From contig CAYUXI010000010.1 in NCBI GenBank assembly GCA_964448855.1, positions 16,456 to 80,455 of the forward strand: DNA of 64,000 nucleotides. Reading direction: 5' to 3'. Shown here in pieces: positions 34,176-43,434 of this stretch. Each line of letters opens with the position of its first letter. Position 1 is the first letter of the stretch. Both the position numbers and the translations under genes were made by a program. The DNA comes from QAMX01 sp964448855 (GTDB taxonomy: Bacteria; Bacillota; Clostridia; Oscillospirales; QAMX01). The notes below the pieces were generated by a model, which did no database searches, was not told the DNA's origin, and saw only the letters and a list, made by a program, of their open reading frames with translations.

Positions 34176-36062
34176 TCAGGATTTGTGATAGCCGTTGGCG
34201 TCCAGCCAGACGATCAGCGCGGTGATGTCGGCGGGGCTGACACCGGAAATTCGCCCGGCCTGCCCGAGCGAGGTGGGGCGAATGCGGTTGAACTTCTGCC
34301 GTGCCTCCAGCCGGAGGACGGGAATCTGCGCATAATCCAGGTCGGCGGGCAGTGGCATGGCGTCAATTCGGGCGATCTGTTCGATTTTCTCCGCTTCACG
34401 CCGGATGTACCCGGCATATTTCAGCCCGGTGACGACCTGCTCGCGAATCGCCGCCGGGAGCGGGGGACAGGCGGGGTCAAATCGCTCGACCAGCTCATAG
34501 CCGATCACGGGTCGCCGGAGCAGATCGGCGAGTGAAACGCCGCTGGAAACGGGCGTTTCACCCTTTTCGGTCAGGTATGCGTTCAATTCAGCCGAGGGCG
34601 ACAGATAGACGTGCTCTGTGCGCTCTATTTCCGCATCCACCTGCGCATATTTTTCCAGCGTCCGCTCGTAGAATGCGCGGCTCCTGAGGCCGAGCTGCCA
34701 GCCCTTTTCGGCCAACCGCCGGTCGGCGTTGTCCTGCCGGAGCGACAGTCGGTATTCGCTGCGCGAGGTCATCATGCGGTACGGCTCATCTGTCCCCTTG
34801 GTCACGAGGTCGTCGATCAGTGTGCCGATGTAGGATTCACTGCGCGACAGCGTGAACGGTTCCCGCTTTTGCAGCTTCAGCGCCGCATTGACACCGGCGA
34901 CAAAGCCCTGTGCCGCTGCTTCCTCATATCCCGAAGTCCCGTTGAACTGCCCCGCCCCATACAGGCCGGGCAGTTTTTTGAATTCCAGCGTGGCATACAG
35001 CTCAGTCGGATCCACGCAGTCATATTCGATAGCGTAGGCCGGGCGGCAGACGTGTGCGTGCTCAAAGCCGGGCAGGGTGTGCAGCATTTCCAGCTGCACC
35101 TCCTCCGGCAGGGACGAGGAGAAGCCCTGCAAATAGACTTCCTCCGTGTCCAGACCGCACGGCTCAACAAACAGCTGGTGGCGCGGCTTGTCCGCAAAGC
35201 GGACGATTTTGTCCTCAATCGACGGACAGTACCGCGGGCCAACACCCTTAATCGTCCCCGAAAAAAGCGGAGAGCGCGACAGATTGGCGCGGATGACCGC
35301 ATGAGTCGCCTCGTTGGTGTAGACGAGATGGCAGATGGCGCGGTTTTCCCGCGGAGATTCCGTATCGAACGAAAAGGGCGGCGTGCCGGGTTCGCCGGGC
35401 TGCGGCGTCATTTGAGAAAAGTCGAGGGAACGCGCATTGATGCGTGGCGGCGTCCCCGTCTTGAACCGGCGCATGGCGACACCGTGCGCGGTCAGCACCT
35501 CCGTCAGATGGTACGCGCCGAACATCCCGTCCGGCCCGCCTTCACAGGTGTAGTCGCCGATGATGATGCGGCCGCCCAGAAAGGTGCCGCTGGCAATGAC
35601 GACTGCGGAAACGGAATACACCGCCCCGCGCCCGGTGCGGACGCCGGAGACGGAACCGCCGGGGCCGTCGAAAAATACATCGGTAATTTCAGCCTGCACC
35701 AGATCGAGATTGGGACAGGCTTCCAGCGCGTGCTTCATATAAGCCCGGTAGCGCATCCGGTCACTCTGTGCGCGGATGGAACGGACAGCCGGCCCCTTGC
35801 TCGCGTTCAGCGTGCGGTACTGGATGCAGCAGGCATCCGCAGCGCGAGCCATTTCGCCGCCCAGCGCATCCAGCTCGGAAACCAGCTGACTTTTGCCGGT
35901 GCCGCCGATGGCCGGGTTGCAGGGCATATTGCCGATGGCGTCCAGATTGATGGTAAAACAAATGGTACGGCAGCCGAGCCGTGCGGCAGCCAATGCTGCT
36001 TCGATGCCTGCGTGGCCTGCGCCAATGACGCAGACCTCATAGGTTCCGGCGTGAAAATCCAT
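34176..36062 (-). CDS. mnmG: tRNA uridine-5-carboxymethylaminomethyl modification enzyme MnmG
   Basis: 628 residues. FAD-binding N-terminus VCVIGAGHAGIEAALAAARLG, then the NPAIGGTGKSQLVSELDALGGEM signature, GTFLGGRIIIGD, and the GYEEAAAQGFVAGVNAAL segment near the end of the FAD domain, with the helical C-terminus. Together with MnmE it makes the cmnm5 modification at wobble U34 of several tRNAs. It lies 54 bases downstream of mnmE on the same strand. Confidence 0.97.
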   Translation of the reverse strand: MDFHAGTYEVCVIGAGHAGIEAALAAARLGCRTICFTINLDAIGNMPCNPAIGGTGKSQLVSELDALGGEMARAADACCIQYRTLNASKGPAVRSIRAQSDRMRYRAYMKHALEACPNLDLVQAEITDVFFDGPGGSVSGVRTGRGAVYSVSAVVIASGTFLGGRIIIGDYTCEGGPDGMFGAYHLTEVLTAHGVAMRRFKTGTPPRINARSLDFSQMTPQPGEPGTPPFSFDTESPRENRAICHLVYTNEATHAVIRANLSRSPLFSGTIKGVGPRYCPSIEDKIVRFADKPRHQLFVEPCGLDTEEVYLQGFSSSLPEEVQLEMLHTLPGFEHAHVCRPAYAIEYDCVDPTELYATLEFKKLPGLYGAGQFNGTSGYEEAAAQGFVAGVNAALKLQKREPFTLSRSESYIGTLIDDLVTKGTDEPYRMMTSRSEYRLSLRQDNADRRLAEKGWQLGLRSRAFYERTLEKYAQVDAEIERTEHVYLSPSAELNAYLTEKGETPVSSGVSLADLLRRPVIGYELVERFDPACPPLPAAIREQVVTGLKYAGYIRREAEKIEQIARIDAMPLPADLDYAQIPVLRLEARQKFNRIRPTSLGQAGRISGVSPADITALIVWLDANGYHKS

Positions 36063-36116
36063 GGGTCATCATCCGTTTCATGAAAAGATCGTTCCAAAAA
36101 GGGGGAATGCGTCGGC

Positions 36117-37496
36117 CTACTTCCCGACGCAGAAGCGCTCAAAAACGCGGGAGAGAATTTCGTCACTGACCGTTTTCCCGGTGACTTCACCGATGGCGGT
36201 CAGCGCCGCTTCGGCATCGACCCAGGCGATGTCCGGCGTGAACCCGGCGTGCAGCGCCTCCGCCGCGTGTGCGGCAGACTCGGCAGCCCGGCGGAGCGCA
36301 TCGGCCTGGCGGCGGTTGGTGATCATGCCGCCATCCGGCCGCAGAGCACCGGCGTGGTATTGTGCCTGGATGACGTCGCGCAGCGCATCCAGCCCCAGCC
36401 CACTCGCAGCCGATATGGAAATGGCGTTCGCAAGCAGCGGCGAATCCGTTGGGTGCAGCCGCTGGGGCAGGTCGGATTTGTTGATCAACGCAATGACCGG
36501 CACCTCGGCCTGCTCCATCATCTGCAGCACCTCGCGATCCTCGTCTGTCAACGGCTCAGAGCCGTCAAAAACGGCCAGAATCAGCCCAGCCGCCGTCGCA
36601 GCGGCGCGGGAGCGCTCGATACCGAGCTGCTCCACCTCGTCCGCTTCGGAGCGGAGCCCGGCCGTGTCGATCAGCCGCAGCAGAACGGAACCGGCCTGCG
36701 CCGTCTCCTCCACGGTGTCGCGTGTGGTTCCGGCGAGCGGCGTCACAATGGAACGGTCAAAGCCGCAGAGTGCGTTCAAAAGGGAAGACTTCCCGGCGTT
36801 GGGTCGGCCGATGATGGCGCAGCGAACGCCCTCGGTAAACAGTCGGCCGTCGCGGAAGGTGTCAGCCAGACGGTGCAGCCGATCGGCAGCCGACCGGCAG
36901 GTATCCTCCGCCGCACTGCAGTCCGGCGGTTCCACACCTTCGTCGGTATAATCGATGTACGCGGTGAAGTGCGCGGTGACGTCCATCAGCGCATCATATA
37001 TGGAAGATAATGTGTCAGACAGCTGCCCGGACAGCTGCCCGGCGGCATTCCGGACACCCTCCAGCGTTTCGGCGTGAATCAGATCCGCAACGGCCTCCGC
37101 CTCAGCCAGATCGAGCTGCCCGTTCAGAAAAGCGCGCTTTGTAAATTCACCGGGAAGCGCCTGCCGGGCACCGGCATCGATGCAGAGCGACAGCACACGG
37201 TGCAGCAGGCGAAGGCCGCCATGACATTGCAGCTCCACACAATCCTCGCCTGTGTAGCTGTGCGGCGCGGGAAACAGCAGCGCAAGCGCCTTGTCCAGCA
37301 GGTGACCGTCCGCATCCAAAATCCGACCATAGTGCGCACAGCGGGGCGAAAGCGATGAGAGCAGAACCCTGCGATCCTGCATCCCTGGAAAAAATACGCG
37401 GTCGGCGACCGAACGGGCCGCGGGGCCGGACAGACGAATGATGCCGATGGCGCCGGTGGCGGGCGGCGTGGCAATTGCGGCAATGGTATCGGTCAT
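36117..37496 (-). CDS. mnmE: tRNA modification GTPase MnmE
   Basis: 459 residues from ATG 37496 (MTDTIAAIATPPATGAIGIIR). The N-terminal folate-binding domain has PGEFTKRAFLNGQLDLAEAEAV. The G domain has G1 GRPNAGKSS, G2 GTTRDTVEE, G3 DTAGLR and G4 NKSD. The protein ends with the catalytic CxGK motif as FCVGK. It works with MnmG. The promoter at 37562-37590 drives mnmE-mnmG. An open stretch upstream to 37556 is not used because it would begin inside the promoter region. Confidence 0.97.
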   Translation of the reverse strand: MTDTIAAIATPPATGAIGIIRLSGPAARSVADRVFFPGMQDRRVLLSSLSPRCAHYGRILDADGHLLDKALALLFPAPHSYTGEDCVELQCHGGLRLLHRVLSLCIDAGARQALPGEFTKRAFLNGQLDLAEAEAVADLIHAETLEGVRNAAGQLSGQLSDTLSSIYDALMDVTAHFTAYIDYTDEGVEPPDCSAAEDTCRSAADRLHRLADTFRDGRLFTEGVRCAIIGRPNAGKSSLLNALCGFDRSIVTPLAGTTRDTVEETAQAGSVLLRLIDTAGLRSEADEVEQLGIERSRAAATAAGLILAVFDGSEPLTDEDREVLQMMEQAEVPVIALINKSDLPQRLHPTDSPLLANAISISAASGLGLDALRDVIQAQYHAGALRPDGGMITNRRQADALRRAAESAAHAAEALHAGFTPDIAWVDAEAALTAIGEVTGKTVSDEILSRVFERFCVGK

Positions 37497-37561
37497 GACG
37501 GAAACCTGCTTTCTATGGAATGAAACTGCACGGAAAACGTGCCGTGCAGGAAACAAGAAAC

Positions 37562-37590
37562 ATTATACCAGTATCCGTGTTCCTTGTCAA
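37562..37590 (-). promoter_or_regulatory. Sigma-A promoter for mnmE-mnmG
   Basis: On the minus strand TTGACA (37585-37590), 17 bases, TATAAT (37562-37567). It diverges from the ribosomal promoter only 62 bases away. Confidence 0.9.
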
Positions 37591-37651
37591 ATCCAGAGAG
37601 GGGGATGCGCGAAAAAAACAGAGAAAATTTTGAGAAAATGCAGAAAACCAC

Positions 37652-37680
37652 TTGACAAACGCCTCGTTTTCTGATATCAT
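37652..37680 (+). promoter_or_regulatory. Sigma-A promoter for the S10-spc-alpha ribosomal locus
   Basis: TTGACA (37652-37657), 17 bases, TATCAT (37675-37680). No other equally strong promoter was noticed before rpsJ, so it likely drives the whole ribosomal cluster. Confidence 0.85.
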
Positions 37681-37687
37681 AATCAAG

Positions 37688-38157
37688 CGCCACCATGGAG
37701 CAGCGATGATGCGGGAGGTTGCCGCCAGACAGGCGGGTTTTTCCGCGGAGTATGTCCGAAAGAACTGGGTTGCGGATTGCCGCAAACGTTCTTTGCAATC
37801 GGGCGGTTGAGAATTTTTCTCAGTAGGTGTATGTGCGCGACTGTGGATTTTCATTCTTCCGTAGGCTGGGAAGTGTGCCGAACACGGCATAACCCCTTGC
37901 AGTGAAGGCTGTGGATATCCCGCCAGTGCGCCGTGCCAGCCGGTTTGCATGAGGCAGGTCAAAAAGCCTGCGTCAACTGTACCGGTTTTTCTTATGCCCA
38001 TCCGCGAAACACGCGGCACGGTAGTTGGGAAAAATGCTCTCCGTACGCGGCCTAAGGGTCACCTTGGGTAACTCAACGGGCGGGGGCCGCAGCCATGCGG
38101 TCAATCGGTGGCGACTGAATCGACCCGTCCGAACGTACGAAACAGGAGGAAATACAC
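37688..38157 (+). promoter_or_regulatory. Long untranslated leader of the S10 operon
   Basis: About 470 bases without a gene between the promoter and rpsJ. Local hairpins include GCCGCC-AGACA-GGCGG at 37722-37737. The length, GC-rich helices and position are what is expected of an autogenously controlled ribosomal-protein leader, but I cannot assign the binding protein. The leader ends in AGGAGG before rpsJ. Confidence 0.5.
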
Positions 38158-38469
38158 ATGGCAAAAGCAGAAAAAATCCGGATCAGACTGAAAGCATTTG
38201 ACCACCAGCTGATCGACCAGACCGCGGAACGCATTGTTGAAACCGCCAAGCGCACAGGCGCAAAGGTTTCCGGCCCGATTCCGCTCCCGACCGAAAAGGA
38301 AATCATCACCATCCTGCGTTCCCCGCACGTCAACAAAGACAGCCGCGAACAGTTCGAACGCAGAACGCACAAACGTCTGATTGATATCCTGAACCCGACC
38401 CCGAAGACGATCGAAGCGATCAAATCCTTCGAGCTGCCCTCCGGCGTGGAAATCGAAACCAGACTGTAA
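38158..38469 (+). CDS. rpsJ: 30S ribosomal protein S10
   Basis: 103 residues; first gene of the locus. S10 binds in the 30S head and also partners NusB in antitermination. Typical pieces are KIRIRLKAFDHQLID, GPIPLPTEKEIITILRSPHVNKDSREQFE and the end RLIDILNPTPKTIEAI. ATG 38158 follows AGGAGG. Confidence 0.98.
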   Translation: MAKAEKIRIRLKAFDHQLIDQTAERIVETAKRTGAKVSGPIPLPTEKEIITILRSPHVNKDSREQFERRTHKRLIDILNPTPKTIEAIKSFELPSGVEIETRL

Positions 38470-38586
38470 GCACCGTCCCCACTCTAAACGCTTGTTTCCG
38501 GTTCCGTGCCGGGCACGGAACGGGTCAAGTTGGCGCGGCACCCGCGTCAACCAATAACCTTATATATGAAAGAAGGAAAATCAGGA

Positions 38587-39222
38587 ATGAAGAAAGCGAT
38601 CATCGGCAAGAAAGTCGGCATGGCGCAGATCTTCGACGAAAACGGCAAGGTCATCCCTGTGACAGTGATCGAGGCTGGCCCCTGTGTTGTCGTTCAGAAG
38701 AAGACAGCTGAGGGAGAGGGTTATGACTCTGTCCAGCTTGCTTTTGACGATGTCCAGGAAAGAAAGCTCAGCAAAGGCGAGCTGGGTCATCTGAAAAAGG
38801 CGGGCGTTGCCCCCAAAAAGGTTCTGAAAGAATTCCGCCTGGAAGATACAGCATCTCTTTCCGTCGGCGATGTTCTGAAGGCTGACGTCTTCGCAGAAGG
38901 CGACCGCGTGGATGTAACCGGTATCACCAAAGGTAAAGGTTACGCCGGCGTTGTCAAGCGCTGGGGTCAGAGACAGCAGCAGCACACACACGGTGTCGGC
39001 CCTGTTCACCGCTCGCCGGGCTCCATGGGCTCCACCACGGATCCGTCCCGCGTCATGCCGGGCAAAAAACTGGCTGGTCATCTCGGTGTTGCACAGCGCA
39101 CGATCATGAATCTGGACGTTGTCAAGGTTGACACCGAACTGAATCTCATCGCTGTCCGCGGCGCAATCCCCGGTCCCAAGGGCGGCATTGTGTTCCTGAA
39201 GAACACATCGAAAACGCGGTAA
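38587..39222 (+). CDS. rplC: 50S ribosomal protein L3
   Basis: 211 residues from ATG 38587 (MKKAIIGKKVGMAQIF); the frame stays open upstream to 38506, but the ribosome binding site AGAAGGA favours this start. L3 signature in the centre: GKGYAGVVKRWGQRQQQHTHG, here cut for length, with the conserved Gln usually methylated in some bacteria. L3 is an early 23S assembly protein. Confidence 0.97.
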   Translation: MKKAIIGKKVGMAQIFDENGKVIPVTVIEAGPCVVVQKKTAEGEGYDSVQLAFDDVQERKLSKGELGHLKKAGVAPKKVLKEFRLEDTASLSVGDVLKADVFAEGDRVDVTGITKGKGYAGVVKRWGQRQQQHTHGVGPVHRSPGSMGSTTDPSRVMPGKKLAGHLGVAQRTIMNLDVVKVDTELNLIAVRGAIPGPKGGIVFLKNTSKTR

Positions 39223-39244
39223 CGCGGGGAGGAGGATATAACAG

Positions 39245-39865
39245 ATGAAAACAACAGTTTACGATATGAACGGCAATGCAGTCGGTGAAGTCGAACTCAA
39301 CGATGCGATCTTCGCAGTTGAACCGAACGTCTCTGTCATGCACACCGTCGTGAAAAACTATCTTGCCAATCAGCGCCAGGGCACGCAGTCCGCACTGACC
39401 CGTTCCGAAGTCAGCGGCGGCGGCGCAAAACCGTATCGCCAGAAGGGCACCGGCCGCGCACGTCAGGGCTCCACAAGAGCTCCGCAGTGGACACACGGCG
39501 GCGTCGCATTCGCCCCGAAGCCGCGTTCCTACCGCTACACGGTCAACAAAAAGGTTCGCAAGCTGGCTGTCAAGAGTGCGCTCTCCACAAAGGCCTCTGC
39601 TCAGAAGCTGATTGTGATTGATGCAATCCACTTTGACGCGCCGAAAACGAAAGCGTTCTCGGCGTTCATGAATGCGGTCAATGCGAGCGCAAAATCCCTG
39701 GTCGTCACGGCCACACCGGACAAGAACGTCGCACTCAGCGGCCGCAACCTGCCGGGCGTCAAAACAACGATGGCCAATATGATCAATACCTATGACATCT
39801 TGAAGTACGATACGCTTGTCGTCGACAAGGCGTCGCTCACAGTGATTGAGGAGGTCTTTGCGTAA
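39245..39865 (+). CDS. rplD: 50S ribosomal protein L4
   Basis: 206 residues. The extended internal loop is seen as GGGAKPYRQKGTGRARQGS, followed by the globular part with NLPGVKTTMANMINTYDIL. L4 lines the peptide exit tunnel; in several bacteria it also represses this operon. The stop shares one base with the rplW start (TAATG). Confidence 0.97.
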   Translation: MKTTVYDMNGNAVGEVELNDAIFAVEPNVSVMHTVVKNYLANQRQGTQSALTRSEVSGGGAKPYRQKGTGRARQGSTRAPQWTHGGVAFAPKPRSYRYTVNKKVRKLAVKSALSTKASAQKLIVIDAIHFDAPKTKAFSAFMNAVNASAKSLVVTATPDKNVALSGRNLPGVKTTMANMINTYDILKYDTLVVDKASLTVIEEVFA

Positions 39866-40164
39866 TGAAGACGGCACATGACGTCATTATCAGACCGATC
39901 GTTTCAGAGAAAACGATGAGCAACATTGCAGACCGCAAGTACACCTTTGAGGTGGCCCGCTCTGCTACGAAGATCGACATCCGCCGTGCGGTCGAATCCG
40001 TCTTTGGCGTGAAAGTCGAAAACGTGACCACATCGAATGTCCATTCCAAAAAGAAGAGACTCTCCATGGGCCGCCCGGAAGGAACGGTTGCTGCGTGGAA
40101 AAAAGCGGTTGTCAAACTGACACCTGATTCCAAGACGATTGAGTTCTTCGACAGTTTGATGTAA
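39865..40164 (+). CDS. rplW: 50S ribosomal protein L23
   Basis: 99 residues with the IIRPIVSEKTM start and KYTFEVARSATKIDIRRAVE, the L23 signature. It sits at the tunnel exit and is the docking point for trigger factor and SRP. One-base overlap with rplD. Confidence 0.97.
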   Translation: MKTAHDVIIRPIVSEKTMSNIADRKYTFEVARSATKIDIRRAVESVFGVKVENVTTSNVHSKKKRLSMGRPEGTVAAWKKAVVKLTPDSKTIEFFDSLM

Positions 40165-40198
40165 CGAAGAGCCGCGAGAATGAAGGAGTGAAATAGAA

Positions 40199-41029
40199 GT
40201 GGCAATCAAAACGTTCAACCCCACGTCGGCGGCGGTTCGTCATATGACGGTTGCAAAATCCGAGCTGTCAAAAGTGAAGCCGGAAAAGTCGCTTCTGTCC
40301 AAGGGCAAGAAGCACGCTGGTCGCAACAACGCCGGCAGAATTACCGTTCGTCATCAGGGCGGCGGCAATAAACAGAAATATCGTATCATCGACTTCAAAC
40401 GGAATCGTCTGGACGATGTCGCCACGGTTCTGACCCTCGAATACGATCCGAATCGCACAGCCAACATCGCACTGATTCAGTACGAAGACGGCAAAAAGAG
40501 CTACATCATCGCCCCGCAGGATCTGAAGGTCGGCGATCAGGTGCTCTCGAGCGAAAAAGCAGATATCAAGCCGGGCAACACCCTGCCGATTTCTGCAATC
40601 CCGGTCGGTACGTTCATCCACAACATTGAACTGTATCCGGGCAGAGGCGCACAGCTGGTTCGTGCCGCAGGCACCATGGCTCAGCTGATGGCCAAAGAAG
40701 GCGAGATGGCTCAGGTCAGACTGCCTTCCGGCGAAACACGTATGATTCGTATGAACTGCAAGGCCACCATCGGCCAGGTTGGTAATCTGGATCATTCCAA
40801 CGCACAGATCGGTAAAGCCGGTCGGAAGCGTCACATGGGCGTGCGCCCGACGGTTCGTGGTTCTGTTATGAACCCGGTTGACCACCCGCACGGCGGTGGT
40901 GAAGGTAAGAGCCCGATCGGTCGTCCCGGCCCGGTTACCCCGTGGGGCAAGCCGACACTCGGTTATAAGACGAGAAAGGCAAAGAACCGCACGAACAAGT
41001 TCATTGTCAAACGTCGCAACGCCAAGTAG
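40199..41029 (+). CDS. rplB: 50S ribosomal protein L2
   Basis: 276 residues starting at GTG 40199 (translated MAIKTFNPTSAAVRHM). Contains GRNNAGRITVRHQGGGNK and the highly conserved end with VDHPHGGGEGK, whose His is close to the peptidyl transferase centre. The ribosome binding site is AAGGAG. Confidence 0.98.
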   Translation: MAIKTFNPTSAAVRHMTVAKSELSKVKPEKSLLSKGKKHAGRNNAGRITVRHQGGGNKQKYRIIDFKRNRLDDVATVLTLEYDPNRTANIALIQYEDGKKSYIIAPQDLKVGDQVLSSEKADIKPGNTLPISAIPVGTFIHNIELYPGRGAQLVRAAGTMAQLMAKEGEMAQVRLPSGETRMIRMNCKATIGQVGNLDHSNAQIGKAGRKRHMGVRPTVRGSVMNPVDHPHGGGEGKSPIGRPGPVTPWGKPTLGYKTRKAKNRTNKFIVKRRNAK

Positions 41030-41053
41030 TTTGAAGGAGGCTTTTAAGAACTT

Positions 41054-41335
41054 ATGGGTAGAAGCGTGAAAAAGGGGCCGTTCGTTGCTCCTGAGCTGTA
41101 CAAGCGAATTGTCTCGATGAATGAGACTGGCGATAAAAAAGTCGTGAAAACCTGGTCGAGAGCCTCGACGATCTTCCCGGAATTTGTCGGCCATACAATC
41201 GCTGTCCATGACGGTCGGAAACATGTTCCGGTCTATATCACAGAGGATATGGTCGGTCACAAGCTCGGCGAGTTCGCGCCGACTCGTGTATTCCGTGGCC
41301 ACGCCGGCTCGAAAACCTCGAACAACGGCAAGTAA
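41054..41335 (+). CDS. rpsS: 30S ribosomal protein S19
   Basis: 93 residues, MGRSVKKGPFVAPEL start, the IAVHDGRKHVPVYITEDMVGHKLGEF core (split here as the S19 signature) and basic tail. Located in the 30S head, paired with S13. Confidence 0.98.
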   Translation: MGRSVKKGPFVAPELYKRIVSMNETGDKKVVKTWSRASTIFPEFVGHTIAVHDGRKHVPVYITEDMVGHKLGEFAPTRVFRGHAGSKTSNNGK

Positions 41336-41356
41336 TGCGGAGAAGGAGAAGATAAA

Positions 41357-41692
41357 ATGGAAGTTAAAGCGTATATCAAAGATCTCCGCATGTCTCCCCG
41401 CAAAGTCAAGATTGTCTGCGATCAGCTCCGCGGCAAAGCGGTCGGCGATGCAGTCGCAATCCTGATGACAACGCCGAAGGTTGCAGCAGAACCGCTGCTG
41501 AAACTCGTGAAGAGCGTTGTGGCAAATGCGGAAAACAATGCGGAAATGGATGTCGAAAAACTCTATATCAGCCAGTGCTTCGTGACGCCTGGTCAGACGC
41601 TGAAACGTGTTCGTCCGGTTTCCAAAGGTCGGGCATTCCGCATCATGAAGAGAACCTCTCATGTGACCATTGCGGTCGCGGAAAAAGAATAA
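41357..41692 (+). CDS. rplV: 50S ribosomal protein L22
   Basis: 111 residues. The DLRMSPRKVKIVCDQLRGK start and the tunnel-loop region VTPGQTLKRVRPVSKGRAF are typical; the end ..KRTSHVTIAVAEKE is complete. The loop lines the exit tunnel and affects macrolide action. Confidence 0.98.
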   Translation: MEVKAYIKDLRMSPRKVKIVCDQLRGKAVGDAVAILMTTPKVAAEPLLKLVKSVVANAENNAEMDVEKLYISQCFVTPGQTLKRVRPVSKGRAFRIMKRTSHVTIAVAEKE

Positions 41693-41713
41693 CGAGGAGG
41701 CTGAACATAGTAT

Positions 41714-42496
41714 ATGGGACAGAAAGTTAACCCGCACGGTCTGCGCGTTGGCGTGATCAATGACTGGGATTCGCGTTGGTACGCGAAAAGCAATGTGTTC
41801 GGCGATCTGCTTGTCGAAGACTACAATATCCGTAAATATCTGAAGAACACCCTGTATGATGCCGGCGTTTCCAAGATCGAAATCGAACGCGACCCGTCCA
41901 AGGTTCGCATCACGATTCACTGCGCACGCCCGGGCTTCGTCATCGGGAAGGGCGGCGCCGATATTGAAAAATATCGTCTGGCCGTTGAACAGATGATTGG
42001 CAAATCCGTGGCCCCGCTGAATGTTCTGCAGGTCAACAGCCCGGACACCAATGCGCAGCTCGTCGCTGAGAACATTGCACTCCAGCTGGAAAAGAGAACC
42101 TCTTTCCGCCGCGCAATGAAGCAGGCCATGATGCGCGCTATGAAGAACGGCGCAAAGGGTATCAAAACCTGCTGCTCCGGCCGTCTGGGCGGTGCAGAAA
42201 TTGCACGTACCGAGCATTATCATGAAGGAACCATTCCGCTGCAGACGCTCCGCGCCGACATCGATTACGGCTTCGCCGAAGCGAAGACGACGTACGGCCG
42301 GATCGGCGTCAAGGTTTGGATCTATAAGGGCGAAGTCCTGACGGGCAGCCCGCGTGAGCACAGACTCAATGAAGAAAAGAAAGCGGCAGCCGAACGTCAG
42401 AGACCGCAGCGCCGCGACAGAAGAGACCGCCGCGATGGTGACCGCCGTTCGTTCGGCGACAAACGTCCGCCGAGAAGAGAAGGAGGCAATAAGTAA
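41714..42496 (+). CDS. rpsC: 30S ribosomal protein S3
   Basis: 260 residues. The KH domain motif is RPGFVIGKGGADIEKYR; the C-terminal domain has GRLGGAEIARTEHYHEG and GVKVWIYKGEV. It ends with an unusually Arg/Asp-rich tail of about 30 residues (RRDRRDRRDGDRRSFGDKR), longer than the average S3 tail. The stop overlaps rplP by one base. Confidence 0.98.
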   Translation: MGQKVNPHGLRVGVINDWDSRWYAKSNVFGDLLVEDYNIRKYLKNTLYDAGVSKIEIERDPSKVRITIHCARPGFVIGKGGADIEKYRLAVEQMIGKSVAPLNVLQVNSPDTNAQLVAENIALQLEKRTSFRRAMKQAMMRAMKNGAKGIKTCCSGRLGGAEIARTEHYHEGTIPLQTLRADIDYGFAEAKTTYGRIGVKVWIYKGEVLTGSPREHRLNEEKKAAAERQRPQRRDRRDRRDGDRRSFGDKRPPRREGGNK

Positions 42497-42933
42497 TGCT
42501 TCTGCCAAAACGTGTAAAATATAGAAGAGTTCACAGAGGCCGCATGAAGGGCCGTGCTCTTCGCGGAAACAAAGTGACCTACGGTGATTACGGTCTGATG
42601 GCTCTTGAACCGGCATGGATCACGAGCAACCAGATTGAAGCAGCGCGTATCGCCATGACTCGTTATATTAAGCGTGGCGGTCAGGTCTGGATCAAGATCT
42701 TCCCCGACAAGCCGGTAACGGAAAAGCCGGCAGAAACACGAATGGGTTCCGGTAAAGGCTCGCCCGAATACTGGGTGGCCGTTGTCAAGCCGGGCCGCGT
42801 GATGTTTGAAATTGGCGGCATTGACGAAACGACCGCAAAAGAAGCCATGCGCCTTGCGGGTCATAAACTGCCGATCAAGACCAAGTTTGTCAAGAAGAGC
42901 GACACAGAAAGCGAAACAGGCGGTGAAGCGTAA
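42496..42933 (+). CDS. rplP: 50S ribosomal protein L16
   Basis: 145 residues. MLLPKRVKYRRVHRGRMKG start, RYIKRGGQVWIKIFPDKPVT and RMGSGKGSPEYWVAVVKPG are diagnostic. L16 shapes the A-site tRNA path. One-base overlaps with rpsC and rpmC. Confidence 0.98.
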   Translation: MLLPKRVKYRRVHRGRMKGRALRGNKVTYGDYGLMALEPAWITSNQIEAARIAMTRYIKRGGQVWIKIFPDKPVTEKPAETRMGSGKGSPEYWVAVVKPGRVMFEIGGIDETTAKEAMRLAGHKLPIKTKFVKKSDTESETGGEA

Positions 42934-43139
42934 TGAAGGCGAAAGAATTTAAAGGGATGACGGAAAAAGAGCTGACAGCGAAGATCGCTGAGCTCAAAGC
43001 GGAGCTTTTTAATCTGCGGTTTCAGCACGCGACAAACCAGCTGAGCAATCCGATGCGGATCGTTGAGGTCAAAAAAGACATCGCTCGCGCCTCTACCGTG
43101 CTTCGTCAGGCGGAAATCAGCGCGCAGTCGCAGCGGTAG
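42933..43139 (+). CDS. rpmC: 50S ribosomal protein L29
   Basis: 68 residues, two-helix protein: KEFKGMTEKELTAKIAELK and LFNLRFQHATNQLSNPMRI. It sits beside L23 at the tunnel exit. Confidence 0.96.
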   Translation: MKAKEFKGMTEKELTAKIAELKAELFNLRFQHATNQLSNPMRIVEVKKDIARASTVLRQAEISAQSQR

Positions 43140-43155
43140 TTGTAGGAGGATAAAA

Positions 43156-43419
43156 ATGGCTGAAGAAAAAAGAGCATTCCGAAAGACCAGAGTCGGTAAA
43201 GTCGTATCCGACAAAATGGATAAGACCATCGTTGTGGCCGTGCTCGAGACGTATGCACATCCGCTGTACAAGAAGACGGTCAGACGTACCTATAAGCTGA
43301 AGGCACACGATGAAAACAACGAGTGCAAAGTCGGCGATCGCGTCAAAGTGATGGAAACAAGACCGCTTTCGAAGGATAAGAGATGGCGTCTTGTCGAGAT
43401 TATTGAAAAGGCGAAGTAA
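43156..43419 (+). CDS. rpsQ: 30S ribosomal protein S17
   Basis: 87 residues from ATG 43156 (MAEEKRAFRKTRVGKVVSD) after AGGAGG. The S17 signature is SDKMDKTIVVAVLETYAHP and later GDRVKVMETRPLSKDKRWR. An open stretch in the same frame starting at 43063 overlaps rpmC and is not used. Confidence 0.97.
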   Translation: MAEEKRAFRKTRVGKVVSDKMDKTIVVAVLETYAHPLYKKTVRRTYKLKAHDENNECKVGDRVKVMETRPLSKDKRWRLVEIIEKAK

Positions 43420-43434
43420 AGGAGGCAAATCACC

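Noticed and set aside
40268..42616. 782-codon minus-strand frame opposite rplB-rpsC-rplP
   Set aside because: Covers several certain ribosomal genes on the other strand and has no recognisable domain.
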